Below, in pieces: positions 1-7,930 of a DNA stretch of 12,128 nt. Source of the DNA: an uncultured Clostridia bacterium (GTDB lineage: Bacteria; Bacillota; Clostridia; Oscillospirales; Acutalibacteraceae); contig CAMHOI010000014.1 of NCBI GenBank assembly GCA_946186725.1, positions 1 through 12,128 of the forward strand. Direction: 5' to 3'. The notes beneath the pieces were generated by a model. The model saw nothing but the letters and a program-made list of their open reading frames with translations, was not told the origin of the DNA and did not search any database. Every line of letters starts with the position of its first letter. The first letter of the stretch is position 1. The position numbers and the translations under genes were made by a program.

Positions 1-815
1 ACGAGGAGTGCCGCTCCGACGCCATTATTATTCTCAGCATCGACACCGTTCACAACAAGATCAAGCTCATCTCCGTCGCCCGTGACAGCTACGTGGAGAT
101 GGAGCGCACCCGCCGCGACGGGAGCACCTATACCACCCACGACAAGATTACCCACGCCTGGGTGTACGGCAAGCATCAGCTCGCCCTCAAGACCGTCAAT
201 CAGAACTTCAAAATGGACATCACCGACTTTGTGTCCATGAATTTCTGGGAATTTGCCGACGTCATCGACTACATCGGGGGCGTGGACATCGACGTCAGCC
301 GCAGTGAGATGCGGGTCATGAACACCGAGTACATTCCCTATCTCAATCAATATGGCATCAAGTGCGATTATATCACCCAGACCGGGATGCAGCACCTTTC
401 GGGCGGGCAGGCCCTCGCTTATGCCCGCAACCGTTACACCGGCACCGACATCGAGCGCGGCGGCCGCCAGCGGGAGGTGCTCATGGCCGCTTACGATCAG
501 GTCAAGAATATGAGTGCGGCCAAGCTCCCCGGCCTGGTCAAGAAGATTCTCGATCAGTGCGCCACCTCCATGACCGACGGCGAGATGGTCAAGCTCGCCA
601 CCTGGGCGCTGACCGCCAAGCCGACTTTTGAGGAACTCGGCTTGCCTCAGCAGCTGTACTGTGAGACCATCGGCGGCGTGTCCTACGTCGTTTATGACAT
701 GGAAGAGGCGGCTGCGACCATTCAGGATTTCATCCATGAGACGGGTGAGTTCGCCTCTTCTGCCGAGCCCGCCGAGAGTGTGACGTCCGGTACCGCCTCC
801 GTGTCGTCCAAGTGA
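1..815 (+). CDS. LytR-CpsA-Psr (LCP) family glycopolymer ligase, 5' partial
   Basis: The LCP family transfers undecaprenyl-linked glycopolymers (wall teichoic acid, capsule) to peptidoglycan on the outer face of the membrane. The frame is open from base 3, so the start lies upstream of the window; the Met codons at 99 and later are internal. Visible LCP landmarks, in order, are a RSDAII-like strand followed by SVARDSYVEM (the conserved RD of the pyrophosphate-binding site), KITHAWVYG, a FVSMNFWEFADVIDYIGGVD stretch, and the strongly diagnostic SGGQALAYARNRY followed by DIERGGRQREVL (conserved Arg residues and the RQ pair). The tail, after about base 740, is Ser/Ala/Thr-rich low complexity. 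The N-terminal membrane anchor is outside the window. It sits 26 bases ahead of the sugar-phosphate transferase gene, which fits attachment of the polysaccharide made downstream. The family call is secure; the exact polymer is inferred. Confidence 0.93.
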   Translation, partial: EECRSDAIIILSIDTVHNKIKLISVARDSYVEMERTRRDGSTYTTHDKITHAWVYGKHQLALKTVNQNFKMDITDFVSMNFWEFADVIDYIGGVDIDVSRSEMRVMNTEYIPYLNQYGIKCDYITQTGMQHLSGGQALAYARNRYTGTDIERGGRQREVLMAAYDQVKNMSAAKLPGLVKKILDQCATSMTDGEMVKLATWALTAKPTFEELGLPQQLYCETIGGVSYVVYDMEEAAATIQDFIHETGEFASSAEPAESVTSGTASVSSK

Positions 816-841
816 TCCGATCAGCCGACAGGAGCGTGAGT

Positions 842-1492
842 ATGGAGAGGACTCGACGGGATTACCCCGTGAAGCCGAAGGTCAAGCCCTTCTACGAACT
901 CGTCAAGCGTGTGTTTGACGTGGTGTTTTCGCTTGCCCTGATGCTGCTGCTGTGGCCTCTTTTCGTGGTCGTGATCGTTCTCGTGCGCGCGGACGGCGGC
1001 CCCGCCTTTTACCGCCAGGTCCGTGTGGGAAAGGACGGCAAGCCCTTCACGCTCATCAAATTCCGCAGTATGGTCGTGGACGCCGACTCGCCTGAGATGC
1101 TTGCCCTCGTGGAATCCCTCAATGAGCAGGATGGACCCGCCTTCAAGAGCCGCAAGGATCCCCGCATTACCTCGATCGGCCGTTTCCTGCGCAAGACCAG
1201 CATCGACGAATTACCCCAACTGATCAACATTCTGCGCAACGAGATGACCGTCGTTGGTCCCCGTCCTCCTCTGGTGAAGGAGACCGAGCATTACGACGAT
1301 TATCAGCGTCAGCGCCTGGGCGTCAAGCAGGGTCTGACTTGCTTTTGGCAATGCAGCGGGCGCAACAATCTGTCCTTCGACGAATGGGTCGAGCTGGACC
1401 TGGATTACATTGAACAGCGCGGTTTCTGGACCGATCTCAAGATCCTGTTCAAGACTGTGCCCGCCGTGCTGACCGGCGAGGGCGCGAGTTAA
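842..1492 (+). CDS. Bacterial sugar transferase (PglC/WbaP-type phosphoglycosyl transferase)
   Basis: A 216-residue monotopic membrane enzyme that would transfer a sugar-1-phosphate from a nucleotide sugar to undecaprenyl phosphate, starting the repeat unit. After a basic N-terminus comes KRVFDVVFSLALMLLLWPL, the re-entrant membrane helix. It is followed by FYRQVRVGKDGKPFTLIKFRSMV, then KDPRITSIGRFLRKTSIDELPQL with the Asp-Glu catalytic dyad, then VVGPRPP, GLTCFWQCSGR and a C-terminal VLTGEGA. The length matches the short PglC-like class without the extra N-terminal transmembrane domain of full WbaP. I chose ATG 842 because AGGAG at 830-834 lies 7 bases upstream. An in-frame GTG at 812 overlaps the LCP stop but lacks such a site. 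The first codons include AGG, ACT, CGA and CGG, which look unusual against the CGC/ACC preference of neighbouring genes. The sugar specificity cannot be read from the sequence. Confidence 0.94.
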   Translation: MERTRRDYPVKPKVKPFYELVKRVFDVVFSLALMLLLWPLFVVVIVLVRADGGPAFYRQVRVGKDGKPFTLIKFRSMVVDADSPEMLALVESLNEQDGPAFKSRKDPRITSIGRFLRKTSIDELPQLINILRNEMTVVGPRPPLVKETEHYDDYQRQRLGVKQGLTCFWQCSGRNNLSFDEWVELDLDYIEQRGFWTDLKILFKTVPAVLTGEGAS

Positions 1493-1517
1493 TACCGTTT
1501 TATCGGGAGGGAATCAC

Positions 1518-2273
1518 ATGAAGACTGTCGTCGTCCTCGCCGTGCACAAGCCCTGTGCGCTGCCCGACGATCCGCTCTATATGCCCGTGCAGGCGGGCGC
1601 ATCCCTTCACGAGTCTTTTTTGCCGGCGGGTGACGACGCCGGCGACCAGATTTCGGATAAGAACCCTTTTTACTGTGAGCTGACGGTACTGTATTGGGCC
1701 TGGAAAAACCTTGACTGCGACTTTCTCGGCCTGGCGCAATACCGTCGGCTTTTACGTGGCAAAGGCAAGCGCCCGCTGACCCTTGCCGAGGCCGAGGAGC
1801 GCCTGTCGCGCGTCCCCATCCTTCTGCCCGAAAAGCGCCGCTACTACATTGAAACGCTTTGGTCTCACTATTGTCACACCCTTGACCCCGGCCCCCTGGA
1901 GGAGACGCGGCGTATCCTCGCCGAGCGGTATGAGATGTATCTGCCCGAGTTTGACCGTCTGAAAAAACGGCGAAGCGCCCACATGTTCAATCTGTTGATT
2001 ATGCGGCAGGATCTGCTGGACGATTACTGCGGCTTCCTCTTCGACGTGCTGGGCGAGTTGGAACAGAGGATCGACACCGTGGGAATGACCGCCTTCGAGG
2101 CCCGCTTCCCCGGCCGCATCAGCGAACTTCTTTTGGATGTTTGGCTTTTCACCAACGGCCACGCCTATGAGGAGGTGCCCGTCCTCTATACCGAAAAGAT
2201 CCATTGGTGGAAGAAGGGAACGGGTTTCCTCAAGGCCAAGTTCCTGGGTAAAAAATACGAAAAGAGTTTTTGA
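1518..2273 (+). CDS. DUF4422 domain putative glycosyltransferase
   Basis: A 251-residue soluble protein matching the DUF4422 family, which is found in capsule and exopolysaccharide loci and is regarded as a glycosyltransferase. The recognisable blocks are the N-terminal VVVLAVHKP strand, ISDKNPFYCELTVLYWAWKN (residues 45-64), LGLAQYRRLL (70-79), a RRYYIETLWSHYCHTL segment (107-122), HMFNLLIMRQDLLDDYCGFLFD (155-176), and a RISELLLDVWL segment (200-210) near the end. The C-terminus is Lys-rich, which could favour membrane association. ATG 1518 is preceded by GGGAGG at 1505-1510 with 7 bases of spacing. It follows the sugar transferase by 25 bases and runs almost directly into the next gene. It probably adds one sugar of the repeat unit; donor and linkage are unknown. 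Confidence 0.9.
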   Translation: MKTVVVLAVHKPCALPDDPLYMPVQAGASLHESFLPAGDDAGDQISDKNPFYCELTVLYWAWKNLDCDFLGLAQYRRLLRGKGKRPLTLAEAEERLSRVPILLPEKRRYYIETLWSHYCHTLDPGPLEETRRILAERYEMYLPEFDRLKKRRSAHMFNLLIMRQDLLDDYCGFLFDVLGELEQRIDTVGMTAFEARFPGRISELLLDVWLFTNGHAYEEVPVLYTEKIHWWKKGTGFLKAKFLGKKYEKSF

Positions 2274-2274
2274 C

Positions 2275-3246
2275 ATGTCGGAAAAGCCGCTCGTTACCGT
2301 TGTGGTCCCGGTCTTTAATACCGCGCCCTTTCTGCCCCGCTGTGTGGATTCTCTTCTGGCGCAGACCTACGGCGAGCTGGAGATCCTGCTCGTCGACGAC
2401 GGCTCGACCGACGAGTCGGGCGCGCTTTGCGACGCCTATGCCGGACGGGATGCGCGCGTGCGCGTCATTCACAAGCAAAACGGCGGCCTCTCCGACGCCC
2501 GCAACACCGGCATGGACGCCATGACGGGGGAGTGGCTCGCCTTCGTCGACTCCGACGATTATGTACTGCCCGGCTATATCGCTTATCTTTACGAGCTGGC
2601 GACGGAGTTTGACTGTCCGCTCTCCGTGTGCGGCTTCGACGTGCATTTTTCAGACGGGAGGAAGAAACGGCGCGGCTCCGACGCCCGTTACGCGCTGGAT
2701 ACCCGCACCTGCATGGAGCGGCTCTTCTACGACCGCTTTCTTACTGTCGGCGCCTGGGGCAAGCTCTATCACCGCTCCCTGTTGGGTAACGTCCGCTATC
2801 CCGTCGGCCGCCTTTTTGAGGACGCGGGGACGACCTATCGCTTTCTTCTCAAGTGCGAGCGCGTCGCCGTAGGGGAGGAGAGCCGGTACGTCTACGCCGT
2901 GCGCAGTCAGTCCATTGTGACGTCGGGCTTCTCCGAAGCCAAGCTCGACCTTGTCACACTCTCCGACGAGATGTGCGAAAAGACCCTCGCGCGTTTTCCC
3001 GATCTCAGGAGAGCCGCGTTGCGCCGCCGCGTCTACGTCCGCTTCAGCACTCTCAACCAGATGCTCGACACCGATCGTTGCCCCGAAGAAAAGCGGGCTA
3101 TGATCCGCTATATCCGTCGCAACGGCCTCGGCGTTTTCTTTGACCCCAAGGCGCCCAACCGCGACCGGGCGGCCTTGCTCATGCTTGCCTTCGGTTTCCC
3201 GGTCTACCGGCGGGCGTGGAAATGGTACGACAAACGCTTTCGATAG
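2275..3246 (+). CDS. Glycosyltransferase family 2
   Basis: A 323-residue GT2 (GT-A fold) enzyme expected to work on the cytoplasmic face, adding a sugar from a nucleotide donor to the lipid-linked oligosaccharide. The N-terminal VVVPVFNTAPFLPRCVDSLL block is followed by LLVDDGSTD (residues 39-46), KQNGGLSDARNTGMD, and FVDSDDYV with the metal-binding DxD-like DSDD at 92-95. The C-terminal part carries the less conserved acceptor region, including a FYDRFLTVGAWGKLYHRSLL stretch and a FEDAGTTYRFL stretch typical of capsule GT2 enzymes. Only one base separates its ATG from the DUF4422 stop, and no strong ribosome binding site is visible (GAAAAGAG only), so translational coupling is likely. The frame is open further upstream, but that part lies inside the DUF4422 gene and is not expected to be translated. 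Confidence 0.93.
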   Translation: MSEKPLVTVVVPVFNTAPFLPRCVDSLLAQTYGELEILLVDDGSTDESGALCDAYAGRDARVRVIHKQNGGLSDARNTGMDAMTGEWLAFVDSDDYVLPGYIAYLYELATEFDCPLSVCGFDVHFSDGRKKRRGSDARYALDTRTCMERLFYDRFLTVGAWGKLYHRSLLGNVRYPVGRLFEDAGTTYRFLLKCERVAVGEESRYVYAVRSQSIVTSGFSEAKLDLVTLSDEMCEKTLARFPDLRRAALRRRVYVRFSTLNQMLDTDRCPEEKRAMIRYIRRNGLGVFFDPKAPNRDRAALLMLAFGFPVYRRAWKWYDKRFR

Positions 3247-3257
3247 GAGGAACCGGC

Positions 3258-4358
3258 ATGAAACTGCTGGTCGGCACCCTCACCGACGGCCGCTGCAGCG
3301 GCATCGACGCCTATCTTCTCGATCTGCTGGCTTTTGCACAGCGCGAGGGTGTGCGTATGGACTTTTTGACCAACCGGATCGACTCCGAACTCAAGGAGCG
3401 GCTTGATCGCGCGGGCAGCAAACTGCTGGAGACCCCTTCGCTGAGATCGCCTCTGGCGCAGTATCGCGCCATCCGCCGCATCCTGGAACGCGGCCATTAC
3501 GACGCCGCGTATTTCAACGTTTCCGAGCCGCTCAACTGCGTGGGCGCGCTGGCCGCTCACAAAGGCGGACTGCCCACCATCGTACACGCGCACGGTTCCG
3601 CGCCGGGCGGAGGAGGCGTTGCGGTGCGCGCCGTCCGCAGAGCGATCAGCGCCCTTTGCCGCCCTGTCCTCAACCGTTCCGCCGACGTCAGACTGTCCTG
3701 CTCGCACACCGCCGCCCGCTGGCTGTTCGGGCGTCTGGCCGGGAGCGCCGAGATCGTTTATAACCCCGTCGACGCCGACCGTTTCGCCTTCGATCCTGAA
3801 ATCCGGCGGCAGGTGAGAGGAGATCTCGCTTTGGGAGATGCGCTCGTGCTCGGTCACGTCGGCGCTCTGCAGTACCCAAAGAATCAGGCGCTTCTGCTGG
3901 ATCTGACCGCCAAACTGATCGCCGACGGTCGCCCCACTGTGACTCTGTTGATCGGCGACGGCCCCGACGAACATACTCTGCGCGAAAAAGCGCGCCTGCT
4001 CGGGATCGGGGAGAGCGTCCGTTTCCTCGGCGCCAGGGACGACGTCGATCGTCTTCTGCAGGCGGTGGATCTCTTCGTGTTTCCCTCGTTTCACGAGGGA
4101 TTGCCCATTGCTTTGCTGGAAGCCCAACTGGCCGGCCTGCCTTGCCTTGTGAGCGACGCCGTCGACCCCGACGCCATCCTCACCGAAAACGCGACCTTTC
4201 TTTCGCCCGGAGCCCCGATCGCCGCGTGGGAGGAGGCCGCTCTCGCAGCCGTTCAGGCGCCGCGCGCGTCCGCGCGCATCCCCGCCGATCGAGCGGCGCG
4301 GCTGAACCCTGCGTGTCGGGAGGAAATCCTGCGTGCAAAATTGTTTGCCAAACGTTGA
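3258..4358 (+). CDS. Glycosyltransferase family 4 (GT-B fold)
   Basis: A 366-residue retaining GT4 enzyme with two Rossmann-like domains. The N-terminal acceptor domain shows VGTLTDGRCSGIDAYLLDLL and VHAHGS (109-114), then NPVD at 169-172, which marks the domain boundary. The C-terminal donor domain shows GHVGALQYPKNQ (199-210), LLIGDGPDEHTLREKA and FLGARDDVDRLL. The family EX7E motif lies in FPSFHEGLPIALLEAQ, with Glu270 and Glu278. This resembles EpsF/CapM-like enzymes of Gram-positive exopolysaccharide loci. ATG 3258 has a perfect AGGAGG at 3245-3250, 7 bases upstream, overlapping the previous stop. It probably adds one internal sugar; specificity is not readable. Confidence 0.94.
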   Translation: MKLLVGTLTDGRCSGIDAYLLDLLAFAQREGVRMDFLTNRIDSELKERLDRAGSKLLETPSLRSPLAQYRAIRRILERGHYDAAYFNVSEPLNCVGALAAHKGGLPTIVHAHGSAPGGGGVAVRAVRRAISALCRPVLNRSADVRLSCSHTAARWLFGRLAGSAEIVYNPVDADRFAFDPEIRRQVRGDLALGDALVLGHVGALQYPKNQALLLDLTAKLIADGRPTVTLLIGDGPDEHTLREKARLLGIGESVRFLGARDDVDRLLQAVDLFVFPSFHEGLPIALLEAQLAGLPCLVSDAVDPDAILTENATFLSPGAPIAAWEEAALAAVQAPRASARIPADRAARLNPACREEILRAKLFAKR

Positions 4359-4377
4359 ACGAAAGGAGTTCTGCCCG

Positions 4378-5370
4378 TTGGAGAAATTGTTGACCGTTTC
4401 CGTCGCCGCCTATAATATGGGGTCCTTCCTGGCGCAGAACCTGGACTCTTTCGTCAGCAGCGGTGTGCTGGATCGGGTTGAAATCCTGGTCGTAGACGAC
4501 GGCTCCACCGACGACACCGGTGAGATCGCCGCGCGGTATGAGAGGGCCCATCCCGGTTCCATCCGCTGCCTCCGGCAGGACAACGCCGGCCCCGGATCCA
4601 CCGTCAACCGGGGCTTGGAGAACGCCTCCGGCCGCTATTTCCGCATGGTCGACGCTGATGATCGGGTCGATCCTCACGGCTTCGCCGCATTGGTGTCGGG
4701 GGTGGAGAATACCGACGCTGATATGGTCGTCTGCGCCTACGCCACCTTCGACAACGATACCGGTGAGACGAGCTCTTGCCCCGTAACGGGCGTGCGGGTG
4801 GGGGAGATGGCCCTGTCCGACTTTTGCCGCGCCGCCGGTCCCGTCGCCATGCATAATGTCGTCTGGCGCACCGAGCTGTTGCGCGGGAACGGTGTGCGTC
4901 TTTTTGATTGCTATTACACCGACACCCAGTATCTTTGGTTTCCTCTGCTCTGTGCCCGGAGCGTGCTGGTACTCGACTGCAGCGTTTACCGCTACCGTGT
5001 GTCGCTGGCCACCCAGAGCATGAGCGTGCCGAGCATGCAGCGGCACCTGGATATGCACGACCGCGTTCTCTTCTCTCTATGCGAGCGGCTGGAGGCCTAT
5101 GCCGCACAGTCTTTCGCCGATCCGGCCGTTCTGTCCTATGCCGCCAAGGGGATCGCCGGTATGGCGGGCGCCCAACTGGGCGTCCTGTTGTCCTTCCCGC
5201 CTGCCGGGGAGCACCGACGGCAGCTGGCCGACTTTCACGCCCGGCTGAAGGCCGCCTCCGGTGACGTGTGGGCCGTCTATTCGCGATTGAAGACGGTGCG
5301 CTGCCTTCATTTGCCCGGCGCTTATCCTATTGTTTGCCGACTCTACCGACGCAAAAACGGCATCCGCTGA
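4378..5370 (+). CDS. Glycosyltransferase family 2 (second)
   Basis: A 330-residue GT2 enzyme. I take TTG 4378 as the start: AAAGGAG at 4362-4368 lies 9 bases upstream and the protein then begins directly at the first beta strand (MEKLLTVSVAAYNMG). A GTG at 4333 is in frame but lies inside the preceding gene. Motifs are VVDDGSTDD (nucleotide binding, residues 38-46), DNAGPGSTVNRGLENASG, and FRMVDADDRVDP with the DxD-like DADD at 92-95. The PGSTVN variant is seen in GT2 proteins that resemble EpsO-type capsule enzymes. The C-terminal third (around FPPAGEHRRQLADFHARLKA) is weakly conserved acceptor-side sequence. It lies 19 bases after the GT4 gene and 21 bases before the flippase, inside the same transcription unit. 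Confidence 0.92.
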   Translation: MEKLLTVSVAAYNMGSFLAQNLDSFVSSGVLDRVEILVVDDGSTDDTGEIAARYERAHPGSIRCLRQDNAGPGSTVNRGLENASGRYFRMVDADDRVDPHGFAALVSGVENTDADMVVCAYATFDNDTGETSSCPVTGVRVGEMALSDFCRAAGPVAMHNVVWRTELLRGNGVRLFDCYYTDTQYLWFPLLCARSVLVLDCSVYRYRVSLATQSMSVPSMQRHLDMHDRVLFSLCERLEAYAAQSFADPAVLSYAAKGIAGMAGAQLGVLLSFPPAGEHRRQLADFHARLKAASGDVWAVYSRLKTVRCLHLPGAYPIVCRLYRRKNGIR

Positions 5371-5391
5371 ACGGGTGCGATCGAGGACGTT

Positions 5392-6825
5392 ATGAGATCA
5401 TCATTGACCAAAAACTACATCTACAATCTGAGCTATCAGATCCTGCTTCTGCTCGTCCCGTTGGTCACCATGCCCTACGTGTCCCGTGTGCTTGGCGACT
5501 ACAACCTGGGCGTGTTCAACTTTATCCAGGCCATGGTGGGCTATTTCGTTCTCTTCGGCTGCGTGGGACTCAATCTTTACGGCCAGCGGGAGATCGCCGC
5601 CTGCGGCGAGAACGTGGAAAAGCGCAGCCGTGTTTTCTTTGAGCTGCAGATCATCCGCACCGTCACCGTCGGCTTTGCCTTCCTGCTTTACACCCTTCTG
5701 GTCACCCTTCTGGTCAAGGAGCTCAAGATATACTATTACCTGTTCAGCATAGAGATCTTCGCTTCCATTCTGGACATCAGCTGGTTTTTCCAGGGCATCG
5801 AGCAATTTCGCATCCAGACGATCCGCAACTCCATCGTCAAGCTGACCGGCGTGGCCTGCATCTTCCTGTTTGTTCGTACCAGCGAGGACCTGTCCGTCTA
5901 TATTTTCTGGTACGCGATCACCATTCTTCTTGGCAACGTTCTGCTTTGGTTCTGCCTGCGGGGGGAGATCGTTTTTGCCCGCGTCCGGTTCCAAGGGCTT
6001 CTGCGCCACATCCGTCCGGCGTTACTGGTTTTTCTGCCGCAGATTGCAACCTCCGTTTATGCCCAGTTGGACAAGACCATGGTCAAGTTCCTCTCCGATT
6101 ATGAGCAGGTCGCCTATTACAGCCAGGCCGAAAAGATTGTCAAGCTCATTCTGACCGTTGTGACCGCCATGGGGCTGGTCATGCTCTCCCGTGTGGCGGT
6201 CAGTTATTCCAACCGGGATCAGAAAAAGATCGAGAACGACATCCACAATTCCTTCCGCTATCTTTTCTTTCTGATGTGGCCCTGCGCGTTTGGCTGCGTG
6301 GCCATTGCCCGTAATTTCGTCCCCTGGTATTTCGGCGCCGGATTCGATCCGGTCGCACCCTGTATGATGATGCTTTGCCCCATCATTCTCTGCATCGGCG
6401 TGAGCAATACCCTGGGGACGCAGTATCTCCTGCCCACCAAGCAGATGAAGGCCTACACCACTTCGGTCATCGCGGGCGCCTGCGTCAACGCGCTTTGCAA
6501 CGCCTGCCTGATCCCCTTCTTCGGGGCCATCGGCGCCTGCATTGCCACTGTGGCGGCTGAGGCGGCCGTCACCGGGGTCCAGTTCTGGTTCCTGCGTCGC
6601 GTGTTCCCGCCGAAGATCCTGCTGGAGGGCTGGCGCAATATCTTGGCTGCCGCCGTCATGGGCTTCTGCGTTTGGCTGTTGGGCCTGGCTCTGCCGGCCA
6701 AGGTGTACGCCACCTGTCTGCAGATCGCGCTGGGCGTCGTCGTTTACGTCGTCTTGCTCCTGCTGATGCGCGACCCTTTCTTCCTGAAGATGCTCCGCCG
6801 CGTCTTCCGCCTCAAAAACCGATGA
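5392..6825 (+). CDS. Polysaccharide flippase (Wzx / PST family, MOP superfamily)
   Basis: A 477-residue polytopic membrane protein expected to flip undecaprenyl-linked oligosaccharide across the membrane. The start is typical of RfbX/Wzx proteins: SLTKNYIYNLSYQILLLLVPLVTMPYVSRVLG. About 12-14 hydrophobic segments can be counted, with a conserved VYAQLDKTMVKFLSDYEQVAYYSQAEKI segment in the middle (the usual start of the second half, with LDK and YYSQAEK) and a GTQYLLPTKQMKAY loop. The length is normal for the family. ATG 5392 has only a modest site (GAGG at 5383-5386). The TGA stop at 6823-6825 overlaps the ATG of the phosphopantetheinyl transferase in an ATGA arrangement, implying coupled translation. 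No Wzy-like polymerase lies next to it in the window. Confidence 0.94.
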   Translation: MRSSLTKNYIYNLSYQILLLLVPLVTMPYVSRVLGDYNLGVFNFIQAMVGYFVLFGCVGLNLYGQREIAACGENVEKRSRVFFELQIIRTVTVGFAFLLYTLLVTLLVKELKIYYYLFSIEIFASILDISWFFQGIEQFRIQTIRNSIVKLTGVACIFLFVRTSEDLSVYIFWYAITILLGNVLLWFCLRGEIVFARVRFQGLLRHIRPALLVFLPQIATSVYAQLDKTMVKFLSDYEQVAYYSQAEKIVKLILTVVTAMGLVMLSRVAVSYSNRDQKKIENDIHNSFRYLFFLMWPCAFGCVAIARNFVPWYFGAGFDPVAPCMMMLCPIILCIGVSNTLGTQYLLPTKQMKAYTTSVIAGACVNALCNACLIPFFGAIGACIATVAAEAAVTGVQFWFLRRVFPPKILLEGWRNILAAAVMGFCVWLLGLALPAKVYATCLQIALGVVVYVVLLLLMRDPFFLKMLRRVFRLKNR

Positions 6826-7412
6826 TTGCCCTGTGCTGGACGCAGGGCGACCCCGCCCGTGAGAAGGAGACGGCGGCCGCGCTTTGCGGTGCCTTGATCC
6901 GTCGGGCCTTCGGTGTATCCGATCCCGACGCCCGTTTGGGATATGACGAGCGGGGCAGACCTCGGCTTTCCGTTGCGGGCGCCGATCTCTCCGTTTCCCA
7001 TTCGGCGGGCGCCGTGTTGATTGGGCTTTCGGCCAGGGATCCTTTGCGGCCCCTCTCTCTGCCCGGCGTGACCGTCTCCCTGCTGGAGGAGGAGACCGAT
7101 TGGCTCGGCGTCGACCTGGAGATCACGGAAGGAAAGAACGCCGATCGCTGCCTGCGCGTCGCCCGTCGTTTCTTTGCTCCGGGGGAGGTCGCTTTTCTCG
7201 AGGCGCTGCCGACCGGAGAGGAGCAGGTGCGTGCCTTTCTCACCCTCTGGACTCAGAAGGAAAGTGCTGTTAAGGCCACCGGAGAAGGGCTGCGCGCGCT
7301 GTCCGGCGTCGACGTCCTGACGCCGTCGCCCGGACGTCGCTTCCTGACACGGAAGCTGACGATCGGAGGGAGAGATTTCCTCGCCTCCGCTTGCTTGTTA
7401 AAAAACGCATGA
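6822..7412 (+). CDS. 4'-phosphopantetheinyl transferase (Sfp/AcpS superfamily)
   Basis: A 196-residue enzyme that would transfer the phosphopantetheine arm of CoA to a Ser of a carrier protein. Sfp-family motifs are visible: GRPRLS (45-50), DLSVSHSAG (55-63), WLGVDLEI (94-101, metal ligands Asp98 and Glu100), RRFFAPGE (115-122), and LWTQKESAVKATGEGL (142-157, the WxxKE...K core Trp143, Lys146, Glu147, Lys151). There is an extra stretch of about 20 residues (around 72-93) between the SHS and GVD motifs, which are usually close together. The ATG overlaps the flippase stop by four bases, so it is the last cistron of the polysaccharide operon. No acyl or peptidyl carrier protein gene is nearby, so its substrate here is unknown. 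Its TGA lies inside the terminator stem. The family is secure; the role in this locus is not. Confidence 0.92.
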   Translation: MIALCWTQGDPAREKETAAALCGALIRRAFGVSDPDARLGYDERGRPRLSVAGADLSVSHSAGAVLIGLSARDPLRPLSLPGVTVSLLEEETDWLGVDLEITEGKNADRCLRVARRFFAPGEVAFLEALPTGEEQVRAFLTLWTQKESAVKATGEGLRALSGVDVLTPSPGRRFLTRKLTIGGRDFLASACLLKNA

Positions 7413-7433
7413 GTCGGCCTCATGCGTTTTTTT
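7400..7433 (+). terminator. Rho-independent terminator of the polysaccharide operon
   Basis: The inverted repeat AACGCATGAG / CTCATGCGTT (10 bp) around the 5-base loop TCGGC is followed by a run of seven T (7427-7433). The preceding A-run extends the pairing. The TGA of the phosphopantetheinyl transferase gene (7410-7412) lies in the left arm. Confidence 0.93.
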
Positions 7434-7473
7434 CATGTTTTCGGGCATACTGATGGCAAAAGGGGAGTGTGCC

Positions 7474-7920
7474 ATGAAACCGACCAAAAAAGAATACGAC
7501 GCTATGACCAACAAGGCGTCACCGCCCTCGCCGAAAGGAAAAAACAGCGTCTTCGCCTTCCTCATCGGCGGCGCTGTCTGCGCTCTCGGCCAGGCGCTGC
7601 TGGAGGGATACCGCGCCTGGGGCGCCGACCTCGAAACGGCAAAAACGCTGGTCAGCGTTACTTTCATCGGCCTGACCGTTCTGCTGACCGCCCTGCATCT
7701 GTATGACAAGTATGCGAAAATCGCAGGCGCCGGTTCTCTGGTGCCCATCACCGGCTTCGCTAACGCCATGGCCAGCCCCGCTATTGAATTCAAAACCGAA
7801 GGCCCCGTCACGGGTGTGGGCGTCAAAATGTTCACCGTCGCCGGCCCGGTGCTGGTCTTCGGCATCTCCGCGAGCATGGTTTACGGGCTGATCCTCTGGG
7901 TTATCGGCCTGTTTGATTAG
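7474..7920 (+). CDS. spoVAC: Stage V sporulation protein AC
   Basis: A 148-residue integral membrane protein of the SpoVA complex, which moves Ca-dipicolinate into the developing spore and releases it at germination; B. subtilis SpoVAC has been described as a mechanosensitive channel. After a Lys-rich N-terminus (KPTKKEYDAM), hydrophobic segments begin at SVFAFLIGGAVCALGQAL, with the typical FIGLTVLLTALHLYDKYAKIAGAGSLVPITGFANAM block, then a SPAIEFKTEGPVTGVGVKMF segment and a final hydrophobic helix. The length equals the usual size of about 150 residues. ATG 7474 has AGGGGAG at 7461-7467 with 6 bases of spacing; in-frame upstream codons are not needed. It is followed at once by spoVAD. Forespore (sigma-G type) control is expected from the family, but I could not find a convincing promoter in the 40 bases available. 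Confidence 0.95.
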   Translation: MKPTKKEYDAMTNKASPPSPKGKNSVFAFLIGGAVCALGQALLEGYRAWGADLETAKTLVSVTFIGLTVLLTALHLYDKYAKIAGAGSLVPITGFANAMASPAIEFKTEGPVTGVGVKMFTVAGPVLVFGISASMVYGLILWVIGLFD

Positions 7921-7930
7921 GAGGTGCGCC

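Noticed and set aside
2137..2274. N-terminal extension of the first GT2 gene
   Set aside because: The frame is open there, but the segment lies within the DUF4422 gene and is Arg/Ser-rich nonsense. The GT2 fold begins right after ATG 2275.
3204..5058. Long minus-strand open frames opposite the GT4 and second GT2 genes
   Set aside because: Compositionally biased shadows of clear glycosyltransferase genes, with no motifs and no translation signals.
7434..7473. Forespore sigma-factor promoter ahead of spoVAC (CATACTG at 7446-7452, or GCATA at 7445-7449)
   Set aside because: CATACTG resembles a sigma-G -10, but no matching -35 lies 17-18 bases upstream. Using GCATA as a -35 would put the start of transcription past the ATG.
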